64,000 nucleotides of DNA from positions 90,002-154,001 of the forward strand of contig NZ_JANSUY010000019.1 of assembly GCF_024741135.1 (NCBI RefSeq), written 5' to 3'. The notes under the pieces were generated by a model. That model did not search any database, was not told the DNA's origin, and was given only the letters and a program-made list of their open reading frames with translations. Position 1 is the first letter of the stretch. Each line of letters opens with the position of its first letter. The position numbers were made by a program, and so were the translations under genes. Positions 17,264 through 26,328 of this stretch are shown here, one piece after another. Source of the stretch: Aquiflexum gelatinilyticum. Its GTDB lineage: Bacteria > Bacteroidota > Bacteroidia > Cytophagales > Cyclobacteriaceae.

Positions 17264-18904
17264 TTATTTCGCTACCAAATAGGCAGATTGCGTTACTTCC
17301 TGGTATTTGTATTTACTAAAATCAGGAAATGCCCCAGGTTCCCTGAATTTGGTAAGGAATTTTTTATTCGTAGGCCCTTCGAATTCACGGATAGGCTCAT
17401 AGTAACCTTTTGTATAAAAGAAAGCTGAATATTCCTTTTCCTTTGAAAAATCATTCACCTGATAGGTAAGATAAGCCCTGTTTCCAATTTGGAGCTGCTC
17501 AAGGTAGATCCCATCCTTTTCAATAATTGGACTTAAAATATCTCTGTCTTTTTCATCTCTCGCCTTGTAGGGTTTGAGAACTTGGATTGCACTTTCTGCT
17601 ACAGGGCTCACTTCAGTCAGAGAAATCCTGTCTATTTCCCAAAACATAAATCCTGTTATAAGAGAGATTTCTATTGGCTCGCTTCCTAGATCGAAACCTT
17701 CAAGAGAAATGGCTACTTCACGGTTCATAAGTGGGCCTATAGTTTTTACTTTTTCTACCAATTTCCATCCGTCCTTTGTCTTGACTGCAACAGTGAGTGG
17801 CATATTTTGATTTTCCTGCCAATCAATGAAATCCTGTGCAGGTCGCTTTTTTTGTTCTTCCACCCAGCTTACATACCGGCTACCGAAGTTGCTTGTGAAT
17901 TCAGCCATCAAAAAATCCAACCACATCGAATTCCTCATATCGACCTGCAGAACAAGTTTTTTCTTTTCTCCAGGATTGTCAAAATTCAGTACAAGTTCAT
18001 TGACTGAAGAAGCATGCGAAAGGTCATTAAAGGAACAGGGGATATTATCTGTAGCTGAAACCTGATCAAGCATATCGCTTCTGCCATTGAGAGTCGCTGA
18101 GATTGGTTTTATATTTTGTTTGGCTAAATACAATTGACCATCAGGACTGACTAAAATCTGGTCACCGGAATTATGTTCTACCAAAATCAGGTCAGCCATG
18201 TCAGTATATTGCCTTTCTTTCAGCTCATTGCTGATTTGGACTTTTATTTCCCTGCCAATGGCTGCCGCGGGTAAGGGTACAAAATCCTCCCTAGCCAAAG
18301 AAGGATAGATGGCACCACCAAAAGTTTCACCTTGTAAAGCATAATTTTCGCCATCATGGACGCTTACAAAAGGACAAGAACTTTTCGTCAAGGCTACTAT
18401 GGCAGAAATGACAGCAAGCGTGCCTACAGTAATTCCGACTACAGCCAAAACGGTGTTTCCACTGCTCCTTTGCTTATCCCTTTCGATCAATTCAATTCTA
18501 TTGATATTTTGAACCGGAATTACCACTTGGTCCCCAAGGCGCTTTTTCTCGTCAAGATTTGCATAAACATGGACTTCATGAAGAACATTGGGCGATTTGG
18601 GATCATATTTGAATTTTCCTGTATCATCCATGAGATAAGTTTGATGGATCATTGGAACTTCCTCTAAAGTCGCCTCGAGTTTTTGTTTTTCCTTATTGAT
18701 ATAGGTATTTCTCATCAAAAACACCCTATTCTCAATATGCAGAATAAATGTCTTTTGGCTGAGGGAATCTATCTGATCTACTTTTGTTTCAGGCGAAGCT
18801 GACAAGTTTTTGGTGACAGGCTTGTAGTAATTGCAACCATAAAACAAGAAGATTGCAAAAACAAAAACCAGGCTTGACATTCGGGAAATTAGTTTCTCAT
18901 TCAT
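17264..18904 (-). CDS. Uncharacterised lipoprotein paired with radical SAM gene
   Basis: A 546-residue protein; ATG at 18904 is preferred over a start 12 codons upstream because it leads straight into a lipoprotein signal (FLFYGC, Cys about residue 24). It has an extracytoplasmic N-terminal region, a second hydrophobic segment (AVVGITVGTLAVISAIVALT, about 165-184), then a block SCPFVSVHDGENYALQGE with Gly/Tyr-rich sequence and a long C-terminal part with beta-like character. The SCPF-DGE-GE block recurs in other Bacteroidota lipoproteins as far as I can recall, but no function is known. It precedes the radical SAM gene by 9 nt, so the two probably act together. Confidence 0.72.
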   Translation of the reverse strand: MNEKLISRMSSLVFVFAIFLFYGCNYYKPVTKNLSASPETKVDQIDSLSQKTFILHIENRVFLMRNTYINKEKQKLEATLEEVPMIHQTYLMDDTGKFKYDPKSPNVLHEVHVYANLDEKKRLGDQVVIPVQNINRIELIERDKQRSSGNTVLAVVGITVGTLAVISAIVALTKSSCPFVSVHDGENYALQGETFGGAIYPSLAREDFVPLPAAAIGREIKVQISNELKERQYTDMADLILVEHNSGDQILVSPDGQLYLAKQNIKPISATLNGRSDMLDQVSATDNIPCSFNDLSHASSVNELVLNFDNPGEKKKLVLQVDMRNSMWLDFLMAEFTSNFGSRYVSWVEEQKKRPAQDFIDWQENQNMPLTVAVKTKDGWKLVEKVKTIGPLMNREVAISLEGFDLGSEPIEISLITGFMFWEIDRISLTEVSPVAESAIQVLKPYKARDEKDRDILSPIIEKDGIYLEQLQIGNRAYLTYQVNDFSKEKEYSAFFYTKGYYEPIREFEGPTNKKFLTKFREPGAFPDFSKYKYQEVTQSAYLVAK

Positions 18905-19114
18905 GACAATTTGATTTGGGTTTAAAATTGTATTTGACAAATGATAAAAAATAACTAAATGCGTTTTATTCTAAATTTAACCAAAATAGATAAGAGTAAA
19001 AAGAATTATTTTTGGTAAAAAATGCAAATACAGCTAATTATGATAATTAATTTTTCAAATAAAAAATTTTATTAAAGTTCAGGGTATCAAACTAAAAAAT
19101 ACAATTTTATTAAT

Positions 19115-19813
19115 TCAAAGGCTATTTTTATCAACCAGACATTCTACATTGGAATGCAACCATAAAAAAGAAGCCGGACATTGGGTAGATATTTTTCTCT
19201 CTAAAATCTGCTGGATTGCTTCCTGTTTGCCTTTGCCGGTGATGAGAAAAATTACTTTCCTTGTCTGCATGATATCTTTCATCCCGACACACAATCCATA
19301 TGCAGGTTCCGGACCTTGTGACAATGCAGGGTCATGCTGGATCGTAGAAGGTGCCAAAACAGCTTTATGAAAATATGGCTGCAAAAAATCAGCAGGTTCA
19401 TTGAAAGCAATGTGGGCGTTTTTTCCCAATCCCAATATACAAATGTCAAAAGGCCCTTGATCGCTGATAAAGTTTTGCATTCTCGTGCACTCGGCCACTA
19501 CCGATTCGGGTGCAGTATCAAATCCAACATACCTTTCAGCCGGGATTTCCAAAGGTTCCAAGACATGTTTTTTGATGTAGGATTCGCAGGAATCAGGATG
19601 GGAGAGCGGAATGATTCCCCATTCGTCCATTTTGACGACGCGCATCCGGTCAAAGAGGGATTTGTTTTTTGCCATTTCGGCGTACATTCCGGTAGGAGAA
19701 TTTCCCGTAGCGGCACAAAACAACAGGTCTCTTTTAAGCTGAACTTCATCCATGACAAGTTTTGCAGCATATTGACTGAGGGAGTCGTAATTTTCCAGGT
19801 AGCTGATCTTCAT
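19115..19813 (-). CDS. Glucosamine-6-phosphate deaminase/isomerase family protein (NagB-like)
   Basis: A 232-residue cytoplasmic enzyme of the NagB family, which converts amino-sugar phosphates to keto-sugar phosphates with ammonia release. Seen are the phosphate loop CAATGNSPTGMYAEM (about 33-47), MDEWG (catalytic Asp about 63) and the signature GLGKNAHIAFNEP (about 126-138). The usual signature is GxGxDGHIAFNEP; here D-G is N-A, so catalysis may differ, and galactosamine-6-phosphate-type isomerases are an alternative. No NagA or amino-sugar kinase is nearby. The gene diverges from the GH127 gene across 231 nt. Confidence 0.82.
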   Translation of the reverse strand: MKISYLENYDSLSQYAAKLVMDEVQLKRDLLFCAATGNSPTGMYAEMAKNKSLFDRMRVVKMDEWGIIPLSHPDSCESYIKKHVLEPLEIPAERYVGFDTAPESVVAECTRMQNFISDQGPFDICILGLGKNAHIAFNEPADFLQPYFHKAVLAPSTIQHDPALSQGPEPAYGLCVGMKDIMQTRKVIFLITGKGKQEAIQQILERKISTQCPASFLWLHSNVECLVDKNSL

Positions 19814-19949
19814 AATCCAAATCTATCAAAAGCATTTTTGAATACTGCAATCCATTCTGCAACCTTTTGCACAAAAACTGAGATTTTGGATCCTTTGGGG
19901 AGAAATGCAAAGCCTTTTTCATAGAACAGACCGCTTGTCATTCCAAACC

Positions 19950-19979
19950 TTTCAAAATTGACACAATTGGATATATTTG
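19950..19979 (+). promoter_or_regulatory. Candidate Bacteroidota-type promoter for GH127 gene
   Basis: TATATTTG at 19972-19979 is an exact match to the TAnnTTTG -7 element. TTTC at 19950-19953, 18 nt upstream, is one mismatch from the TTTG-like -33 element. Transcription would begin about 60 nt before the GH127 start codon. Not tested; a single match in AT-rich DNA can occur by chance. Confidence 0.4.
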
Positions 19980-20044
19980 TAAAGGAGGCTTTTGTATGCA
20001 TCAAACCGGATTGCTTCCCTCACATATCCCAATACCAATAACCC

Positions 20045-22009
20045 ATGAAAACCAATGTTGTCCTTTTTTTTACGGCAATTCTGATAAACCCTGTTTTTGG
20101 CCAATCAGAATTGAAAAAACTTACCCCAATCAGTTACTCGGAAGTGACGATCACAGATGCTTTTTGGAAACCAAAACTGGAAAAAGTAGCCAACTCAGCT
20201 TTGCAGGTATGTATCCAACAAACAGAGGTGGAGACCGGGCGGATCCGCAATTTTGCGAAAGCTGCAAGAAAATCAGGAGAGCAGCACGAAGGGATTTATT
20301 ATGATGACAGTGATGTCTACAAGGCATTGGAGGCCATTGCCTATTCCCTCAAAAACCAATCTGATCCTTTACTCGAAGCCAAGGCGGACGAATGGATCGA
20401 TAAGATCGCAGCAGCGCAGGAGGCCGATGGCTATATCAATACTTTTTACACCTTGACCGGATTGGAAAACAGGTGGACAGACATGGACAAACACGAAGCA
20501 TATTGCGCTGGCCATCTGATCGAGGCGGGTGTGGCTTACTACCAAACTACCGGAAAGAGAAAACTCCTGGATGTCGGTATCAAGATGGCCGACCATATTG
20601 ATCAGACTTTCAGACAAGCCAACAGGCCTTGGGTTGTCGGCCATGAGGAAATCGAACTCGCTTTGGTCAAATTGTATAAAGTCACCAATGAAGAAAGATA
20701 CCTTGAACTTTCAGATTGGTTTTTGGACCAAAGAGGACGTGGACATGGTGTAGGGGGAATTTGGAACAATAAAAACTGGGGTCCAAAATATGCGCAGGAT
20801 GATGTACCAGTCAAAGAACAAAAAGAAATCACAGGACATGCCGTCCGGGCAATGTATCTCTACACCGGTGCTGCAGATGTAGCGGCAGCAAAAAATGATG
20901 ATGGGTATATGAATGCCATGAAGACCGTTTGGGAAGATGTTGTCTACCGAAACATGTACATCACAGGAGGGATAGGTTCCTCGGGCAGCAATGAAGGTTT
21001 TTCTGTAGATTATGACCTGCCAAACGAAAGGGCTTACAGTGAAACTTGTGCCTCGGTAGGAATGGTTTTCTGGAATCAGCGCATGAATTCCCTGGAAGGG
21101 GATTCCAAATACATCGATGTCTTGGAGAGGAGTCTTTACAATGCAGCTTTGGACGGTTTGAGCCTACAGGGCGATAGGTTTTTTTATGGAAATCCGCTGG
21201 CTTCCAATGGGCAACATTCCCGCATGGCATGGTTCGGAACTGCCTGCTGTCCTTCCAATATTTCCCGCTTGGTGGCTTCTGTCGGTGATTATATCTATGC
21301 TACCTCGGATGACGGTATTTGGGTTAACTTATTTATCGGAAGTCAGACCAATATCCAAATTGGAAAGGTAAATGTGCCGGTCGAAATCAAAACCAATTTC
21401 CCAATGGATGGGGTGGTGAACATCGCCATGAATCCTGAGAAAAAAACCACCTACAGCCTCAATTTAAGGTTGCCGGGATGGGCTAAGGAACAGCCGGTAC
21501 CCGGGGATTTGTATCGATTCGAAGGTACAGCCAAAGAAAAATTCACCGTAACACTTAACGGCAAGCCTGTGGAATACACACAGGAAAATGGATACATCAC
21601 CATATCAAGAAAATGGAGCAAAGGTGACATTGTCCAATATTCGTTGCCTATGGAAATCAGGAAAGTAAAATCAAGAAATGAAGTGGAAGCCAATCGGGAC
21701 AGGATTGCTTTACAAAGAGGACCTTTGGTTTATTGTGTGGAGGGAGCTGACAATGCCGGAAGGGCTTGGAACATTGTGGTTCCGGCGAATACCGAATTTC
21801 AGGAAGTAGAATATCAGGTCCTGAATGAAAGGGTGATGGCAATTCAGGCAAATGTGCCGGTGGTGACCGTTTCGGAGGATGGGTCCACTGTAAAAACTGA
21901 AACCAAGAGCATCACCGCCATTCCCTATTACACTTGGGCCAACCGTGGAGCAAGTGAAATGCAGGTTTGGCTACCGACCAAGGTGAAAGAACTGAAGGTG
22001 AATTATTGA
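20045..22009 (+). CDS. Secreted GH127 beta-L-arabinofuranosidase-like enzyme
   Basis: A 654-residue GH127 (former DUF1680) protein with a signal peptide (about 1-19, ending VFGQ). The family removes terminal beta-L-arabinofuranose and works with a zinc-bound Cys nucleophile. Recognisable blocks: YYDDSDVYKALEAIAYSL near the N-terminus, GHLIEAGVAYYQTTGKR (about 155-172), YITGGIGSSGSNEGF, SETCASVGMVFWN (Glu about 332, Cys about 334) and ACCPSNISRL (about 399-408), which carries the catalytic Cys pair. The C-terminal beta-domain is complete. It is followed after 54 nt by a frameshifted sugar oxidase. The diverged NagB-like gene shares the upstream region. Confidence 0.92.
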   Translation: MKTNVVLFFTAILINPVFGQSELKKLTPISYSEVTITDAFWKPKLEKVANSALQVCIQQTEVETGRIRNFAKAARKSGEQHEGIYYDDSDVYKALEAIAYSLKNQSDPLLEAKADEWIDKIAAAQEADGYINTFYTLTGLENRWTDMDKHEAYCAGHLIEAGVAYYQTTGKRKLLDVGIKMADHIDQTFRQANRPWVVGHEEIELALVKLYKVTNEERYLELSDWFLDQRGRGHGVGGIWNNKNWGPKYAQDDVPVKEQKEITGHAVRAMYLYTGAADVAAAKNDDGYMNAMKTVWEDVVYRNMYITGGIGSSGSNEGFSVDYDLPNERAYSETCASVGMVFWNQRMNSLEGDSKYIDVLERSLYNAALDGLSLQGDRFFYGNPLASNGQHSRMAWFGTACCPSNISRLVASVGDYIYATSDDGIWVNLFIGSQTNIQIGKVNVPVEIKTNFPMDGVVNIAMNPEKKTTYSLNLRLPGWAKEQPVPGDLYRFEGTAKEKFTVTLNGKPVEYTQENGYITISRKWSKGDIVQYSLPMEIRKVKSRNEVEANRDRIALQRGPLVYCVEGADNAGRAWNIVVPANTEFQEVEYQVLNERVMAIQANVPVVTVSEDGSTVKTETKSITAIPYYTWANRGASEMQVWLPTKVKELKVNY

Positions 22010-22063
22010 GAAAAAATTGCTGCCATTTAATAATAAAAACTTTCTTTCTTGACATAACCCAAA

Positions 22064-23429
22064 ATGAAAAAAAGAACCTTCCTAAAAAACTCTTCCCTCC
22101 TCGTTGGAGGGGTTTTGATCCAACCGATATTATCTTGCTCCCCCCAAAAACCCGCAGAAACCATGACACCCGACTATTTGAAAAACTGGGCTGAAAATTT
22201 TGAATTCAGCACGACCAATGTTCATTATCCCAAAACAGTGGAGGAAGTGGGATTTGGTCAAAAAATGTAACAAACTGAGGGTGTTGGGTTCCAGACATTC
22301 CTTCAACAGGATTGCTGACAGCAACGATAACCTCATTTCTTTTCAAAATCTGAACAAAATCATTTCCTTGGACAAGGAAAAAAACCAGGTTACGGTGGAA
22401 GGAGGTATCAAGTACGGTGAACTCTGCGCCTACCTCCATCAAAACGGATATGCCCTCCACAACCTCGCCTCTCTGCCGCATATCTCTGTTGCCGGAACAA
22501 TAGCCACAGCCACCCATGGCTCGGGAGTCGAAAACGGAAACCTTTCCACGGGAGTTGCTGCCATTGAGTTTGTCAACGCCAAAGGTGAGTTGGTTCAGCT
22601 TTCAAAAGAAACAGATCCTGATTTTTTTGGTGCCGTAGTTGGTTTGGGAGGATTTGGACCTGTTACCAAAGTGACTTTGGACCTGCTTCCGACTTTTGAG
22701 GTCGCTCAGGTCGTGTATATGGATATGCCTATGGATGTCCTAAAGGACAATTTCCAGGAAATCATGGCTTCAGGGTATAGTGTAAGCTTGTTTATTGACT
22801 GGAAAAGTGACAATGTCAATGAAGTCTGGGTAAAGCGAATAATAGTCCCTGGTGTGGCGCTTGATTTTCCTGAGGAGTTTTTCGGAGCCAAACAAGCAAA
22901 AGTGCATATGCATCCTGTGCAGGAAATGTCTGCTGAAAGTTGCTCTGAGCAGTTGGCGATTCCCGGCCCTTGGTATGAGCGCTTGCCACATTTTAAGATG
23001 GAATTTCAGCCAAGTGCTGGCAAGGAATTGCAGTCAGAATATTTTGTACCTATGGAAAATGGATATGAAGCACTCATGGCAGTGAAGGAAATGGCAGATC
23101 AAATCTCTTCTCACCTTTTCATCTCCGAAATCAGAAGTATCAAAACGGATGAATTGTGGATGAGTACCTGCTACCAAAGGGATTCCATTGCAGTCCATAC
23201 CACTTGGAAACAAGAAATTCCAGAAGTCCAGGCACTATTGCCTCAGATGGAAGCCAAGTTGGAACCCTTTAGTCCAAGGCCGCATTGGGCGAAATTATTC
23301 ACCATTTCTTCCAAAAAACTCCAAGAGCGGTACCCAAAAATGGAGGAATTCAAATCCCTTCTCGCCAAACACGACCCCGAAGGAAAATTCCGAAACGGGT
23401 TTTTAGATGAACATCTTTATGGCGTATAG
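22064..23429 (+). pseudogene. FAD-linked sugar/lactone oxidase, frameshifted
   Basis: Two adjacent frames together encode one FAD-dependent oxidase of the aldonolactone/alditol oxidase type. The first frame gives a lipoprotein-like leader (LIQPILSC) and runs through STTNVHYPKTVEEVG before a stop at 22268-22270. The second frame continues with DLVKKCNKLRVLGSRHSFN and the rest of the enzyme. The shift is +1 at about GGG 22249-22251; removing one G joins them as ...VEEV-DLVKKC.... Family marks are the GSRHSFN flavin-binding loop, VAGTIATATHGSG, and RPHWAK near the C-terminus (aldonolactone oxidase domain). It follows GH127 by 54 nt. Either a recent pseudogene or a sequencing error; the rest of the frame is intact. 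Confidence 0.82.
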
Positions 23430-23480
23430 AATTGTAAAAAGTCAAATCAGTTTTTTGGGCAGATTATACCACTGTTTAGG

Positions 23481-23517
23481 AAAAAAGAGGGATTCCCATC
23501 TGAGAATCCCTCTTTTT
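23481..23517. terminator. Bidirectional terminator
   Basis: A perfect 14-bp stem: AAAAAGAGGGATTC (ending 23495) with GAATCCCTCTTTTT (23504-23517), loop of 8 nt, with T-runs formed on both strands by the stem base. It separates the convergent oxidase and TonB_C genes. Confidence 0.9.
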
Positions 23518-23523
23518 GATTGT

Positions 23524-24021
23524 TCAGGATTTATCCTTTTTGCCAAGAGCATATTGGACCGGTAGCCTCATTCGGGATCTGACTATTTTACCGTCTTTTT
23601 TTCCAGGGTTCCAGTTTGGTGAAGCTTTGACAACCCTCAGCGCTTCCTCATCACAGCCTCCTCCGATTCCTCTTAGAATCTCTGCATCGCTCACTGAACC
23701 ATCTTTATTGATGATAAAAGTAATGTAGACTGTTCCTTCAATGCCCTTGTCTTTCGCGGATGCGGGGTATTTCAGGTTGTCCTTCATGAAATTTCCCCAA
23801 GCCTCGATCCCGCCGGGAAATTGCGGAAATTCATCCACCATATCAAAGACTTCATCTGATGATCCTTGAGCAGAATTTTCACCCATCGGAATGTCCAAGG
23901 TTTTTGAAAAAGCGGAATCTTTGGAGCTTTTGCAGGAGATAACAAATACCATCATGGACAATAAGATGATGACCAACAGGAAATTGTTTGTACTTTTTGA
24001 TTTTGATGAGCTGGTGTTCAT
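23524..24021 (-). CDS. Stand-alone TonB C-terminal domain protein, paralogue 2
   Basis: A 165-residue protein: short basic N-terminus, one hydrophobic segment ending VFVISC (Cys 30, lipobox-like), a linker with EVFDMVDEFPQFPGGIEAW, and a TonB C-terminal domain (KYPASAKDKGIEGTVYITFIINKDGSV... to ...RMRLPVQYAL). Classic TonB energy transducers connect ExbBD to outer-membrane receptors through this domain, but this protein lacks the long Pro-rich periplasmic span. Its whole length, including the hydrophobic segment and Cys, aligns by eye with the C-terminal third of the M56 protein at 24647. It is last in the BlaI-M56-TonB_C operon, 68 nt after the previous gene. Confidence 0.82.
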   Translation of the reverse strand: MNTSSSKSKSTNNFLLVIILLSMMVFVISCKSSKDSAFSKTLDIPMGENSAQGSSDEVFDMVDEFPQFPGGIEAWGNFMKDNLKYPASAKDKGIEGTVYITFIINKDGSVSDAEILRGIGGGCDEEALRVVKASPNWNPGKKDGKIVRSRMRLPVQYALGKKDKS

Positions 24022-24089
24022 TTAGGGAAGGTTTTTGATTGCTTAAATTGATTTTACAAAAGGTGATTTATGGAAATGGTTTATGAACT

Positions 24090-24584
24090 TTAAGCGATTA
24101 CCTCTTTTTCCCCGAGTTTGAATTTGATCGGAACCCGCAACCTGACATTGACAGTGTGTCCTTTCTGCTTGCCGGGAGTCCAATTGGGAGATTGCATGAT
24201 GACGCGTTTGGCTTCCTCATCACAACCCGCACCGATTCCTTTCAATAGTTCTACATTTTTCACCGAACCGTCTTTCCTTACTTCAAAGACCACATACACA
24301 GTGCCTTCAATTCCCATTTCCCTGGCTTTTTCAGGGTATTTGAGGTTATTCATAAGGAATTCATTCCAAGCTTCCATGCCACCGGGAAACTCCGGAGAAT
24401 CTTCCACGACATCAAAAATTTCATTAGTTTCTATGTTCTTGCTTGTCACTTCGCCATTTTCCAATACTACTTTCTCGTCATATCCCTGAAAGTCACAGGA
24501 AAAAAATACCATCATCAGTCCCATTAGCGGGAGGACGGTGAGAAGATTGCTTTTGTAATTTGGGGTTGAATTGTTTGCTTTCAT
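24090..24584 (-). CDS. Stand-alone TonB C-terminal domain protein, paralogue 1
   Basis: A 164-residue protein built like its downstream neighbour: N-terminal hydrophobic segment ending MVFFSC (Cys 30), a linker with EIFDVVEDSPEFPGGMEAW, then a TonB_C domain (EGTVYVVFEVRKDGSVKNVELLKG-type sequence and NWTPGKQKGHTVNVRLRVPI). The linker and domain are closer to the M56 fusion protein than to paralogue 2. It lies 62 nt downstream of the M56 gene. It is probably membrane- or lipid-anchored and faces the periplasm; whether it takes energy from ExbBD is unknown. Confidence 0.82.
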   Translation of the reverse strand: MKANNSTPNYKSNLLTVLPLMGLMMVFFSCDFQGYDEKVVLENGEVTSKNIETNEIFDVVEDSPEFPGGMEAWNEFLMNNLKYPEKAREMGIEGTVYVVFEVRKDGSVKNVELLKGIGAGCDEEAKRVIMQSPNWTPGKQKGHTVNVRLRVPIKFKLGEKEVIA

Positions 24585-24646
24585 CTTGTGGTTAGTTTAT
24601 ATGGTTGATTTATTTTGAATATCTGGTATGCTTTTTCGATAAGGAT

Positions 24647-25924
24647 TTAACCCAACTGAAACCTGATCGGTATCCTCATCCTGACGTTGACCAATCTTCC
24701 CCTTTGTTTTCCCGGGGTCCATTTTGGAGACTCTCCTATCACTCTTTTCGCTTCCTCATCACAGCCTGCACCGATTCCTCTTAACAATTCTATATTGTGC
24801 ACACTGCCATCGGTCTTGATTTCAAAGACTAAATAAACGGTACCTTCTATGCCCATTCGCCTTGCCTGACTTGGATATTTAAGGTTGTCTTTCAAAAAGT
24901 TATTCCACGCCTCCATTCCACCTGGGAATTCAGGAGATTCCTCGACTACATCAAAAACCTCATCTGCATCCAAAATCTTTGAATTGATTTCATCAGGAAT
25001 GGACGGAGCTGTTTCCTCCTTTGACATCGGTATTTCCATGACTTCTGAAAAAGAATTGTCAGCACCCTTTTCACAGGAAAAAACAAAAATCATCAATCCA
25101 AGAACAGGCAATGCAAGCAAAAATCTCCATTTATGGATTAATCCGGATTTTGCGGTATTCATCATGATAATCCGTTTTTTGAGCTGAAACTGGTTGAAGT
25201 TGTTAACAAACTGCTGCTCTTTTTTGGTTGCTGTCAGGTTCAACAGGAGTTGGGCATATTCTTTTTTGGGATGAAAAGTGGTCACCTTGGTATCGGCCTG
25301 AAATTCATGGACTTCATGGATACTGGACTCGAAAAGTTTGATCAATGGATGAAACCAGAAAACCGATTTGGTAAGCTGCATGAAAATCAAGTCCAGTGTA
25401 TGGAATTTTGAGGCATGCTCCGATTCATGGAGAATGATCAATTCCTGGGCTTTATTCCCTTCTTGATAAGCCGGCAAAAGAATAAAATTGAAGAATGAAG
25501 AAGGTGGAAATTTTGGATTTACCACAATTGTCAAATCCTTGTGGCTGAATTTCTCTGAGGATTTAATCAAAGAAAAGGTTTTGAAAATTCCCAATACCAA
25601 TCGGCTAATGGTCCATAGAAGTCCAGAATAGTAAATAAGGATAGCTCCATAAACCAAAATAGATTTGGCGGAAATCCCATCTTCTGGAGTCAGTGCAAAT
25701 TCCGGTAAGTAATAAGTTAAAACCTCAGGGTTCAAGGCTGAGATTGAACCTGTACCCAACTCAAATGAGAGTAAAGGAATGACCAATGCCAATCCCAAAG
25801 AACCTAATAGGTATACCCTGTTCCATCCAAAAAAAGTGAGTTTGGAAAGAAATATGACATAAAAAGCATAAAGTAGCAGCAGGATAATGCTGCCTTCCAA
25901 GAGGTAGTTGAATATGGTAATCAT
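24647..25924 (-). CDS. M56 (BlaR1-type) membrane metallopeptidase fused to TonB_C domain
   Basis: A 425-residue inner-membrane protein. The N-terminal part has four hydrophobic helices and the zinc peptidase motif HESEH (HEXXH, about residues 165-169) followed by the DLIFMQLTKSVFWFHPLI block of M56/BlaR1 peptidases. A further hydrophobic segment (about 268-283, ending VFSC) leads to a periplasmic linker with EVFDVVEESPEFPGGMEAW and a TonB C-terminal domain. BlaR1-type proteins sense an outside signal and cut the partner repressor. Here the sensor is TonB_C rather than a penicillin-binding domain. The ATG overlaps the BlaI stop by 4 nt, so the two are translationally coupled. Signal unknown. 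Confidence 0.9.
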   Translation of the reverse strand: MITIFNYLLEGSIILLLLYAFYVIFLSKLTFFGWNRVYLLGSLGLALVIPLLSFELGTGSISALNPEVLTYYLPEFALTPEDGISAKSILVYGAILIYYSGLLWTISRLVLGIFKTFSLIKSSEKFSHKDLTIVVNPKFPPSSFFNFILLPAYQEGNKAQELIILHESEHASKFHTLDLIFMQLTKSVFWFHPLIKLFESSIHEVHEFQADTKVTTFHPKKEYAQLLLNLTATKKEQQFVNNFNQFQLKKRIIMMNTAKSGLIHKWRFLLALPVLGLMIFVFSCEKGADNSFSEVMEIPMSKEETAPSIPDEINSKILDADEVFDVVEESPEFPGGMEAWNNFLKDNLKYPSQARRMGIEGTVYLVFEIKTDGSVHNIELLRGIGAGCDEEAKRVIGESPKWTPGKQRGRLVNVRMRIPIRFQLG

Positions 25925-26295
25925 GGCTGTGAGGAGTTACCCATGTTGTCAATCAATTTTTGAAGTTCTTCCATATCTTTTTCAGATAACCCTTTTTCCT
26001 TGACCATGAATGACAAAACATTCTCCACCGAACCTTCAAAATAGTCTTCCAATAATTCGTTGAAACTGGTTTTCCTATATTCTGTCTGGGTAATGGTGGG
26101 AAAGTACTCATGGATGTTTCCGTAAGTCCTGTGGTCTAAATACCCTTTTTTTTCCAAAAGCTTGATATTTGATGCAAGCGTGGTGTAAGGTGGCTTGGGC
26201 TCTGGCAGTTCATTCAAAACGTCTCTTACCAAAGCTTTATTCAGCTTCCAGAATATCCGCATCAGGCTTTCTTCGTATTTCGTCAATGTTTCCAT
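25921..26295 (-). CDS. BlaI/MecI family transcriptional repressor
   Basis: A 124-residue winged-helix repressor of the BlaI/MecI/CopY (penicillinase repressor) family. The N-terminal winged helix (TKYEESLMRIFWKLNKALVRDVLNELPEP and PYTTLASNIKLLEKKGYLDHR) binds DNA; the C-terminal helices (about 75-120) form the dimer and contain the region cut by the partner M56 peptidase in known systems. It overlaps the M56 gene by 4 nt. A palindrome 34 nt upstream of its start codon is the probable autoregulatory operator. Confidence 0.92.
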   Translation of the reverse strand: METLTKYEESLMRIFWKLNKALVRDVLNELPEPKPPYTTLASNIKLLEKKGYLDHRTYGNIHEYFPTITQTEYRKTSFNELLEDYFEGSVENVLSFMVKEKGLSEKDMEELQKLIDNMGNSSQP

Positions 26296-26328
26296 AAAAT
26301 AAATTTAAAAGAAACATTTTAGACTTCC

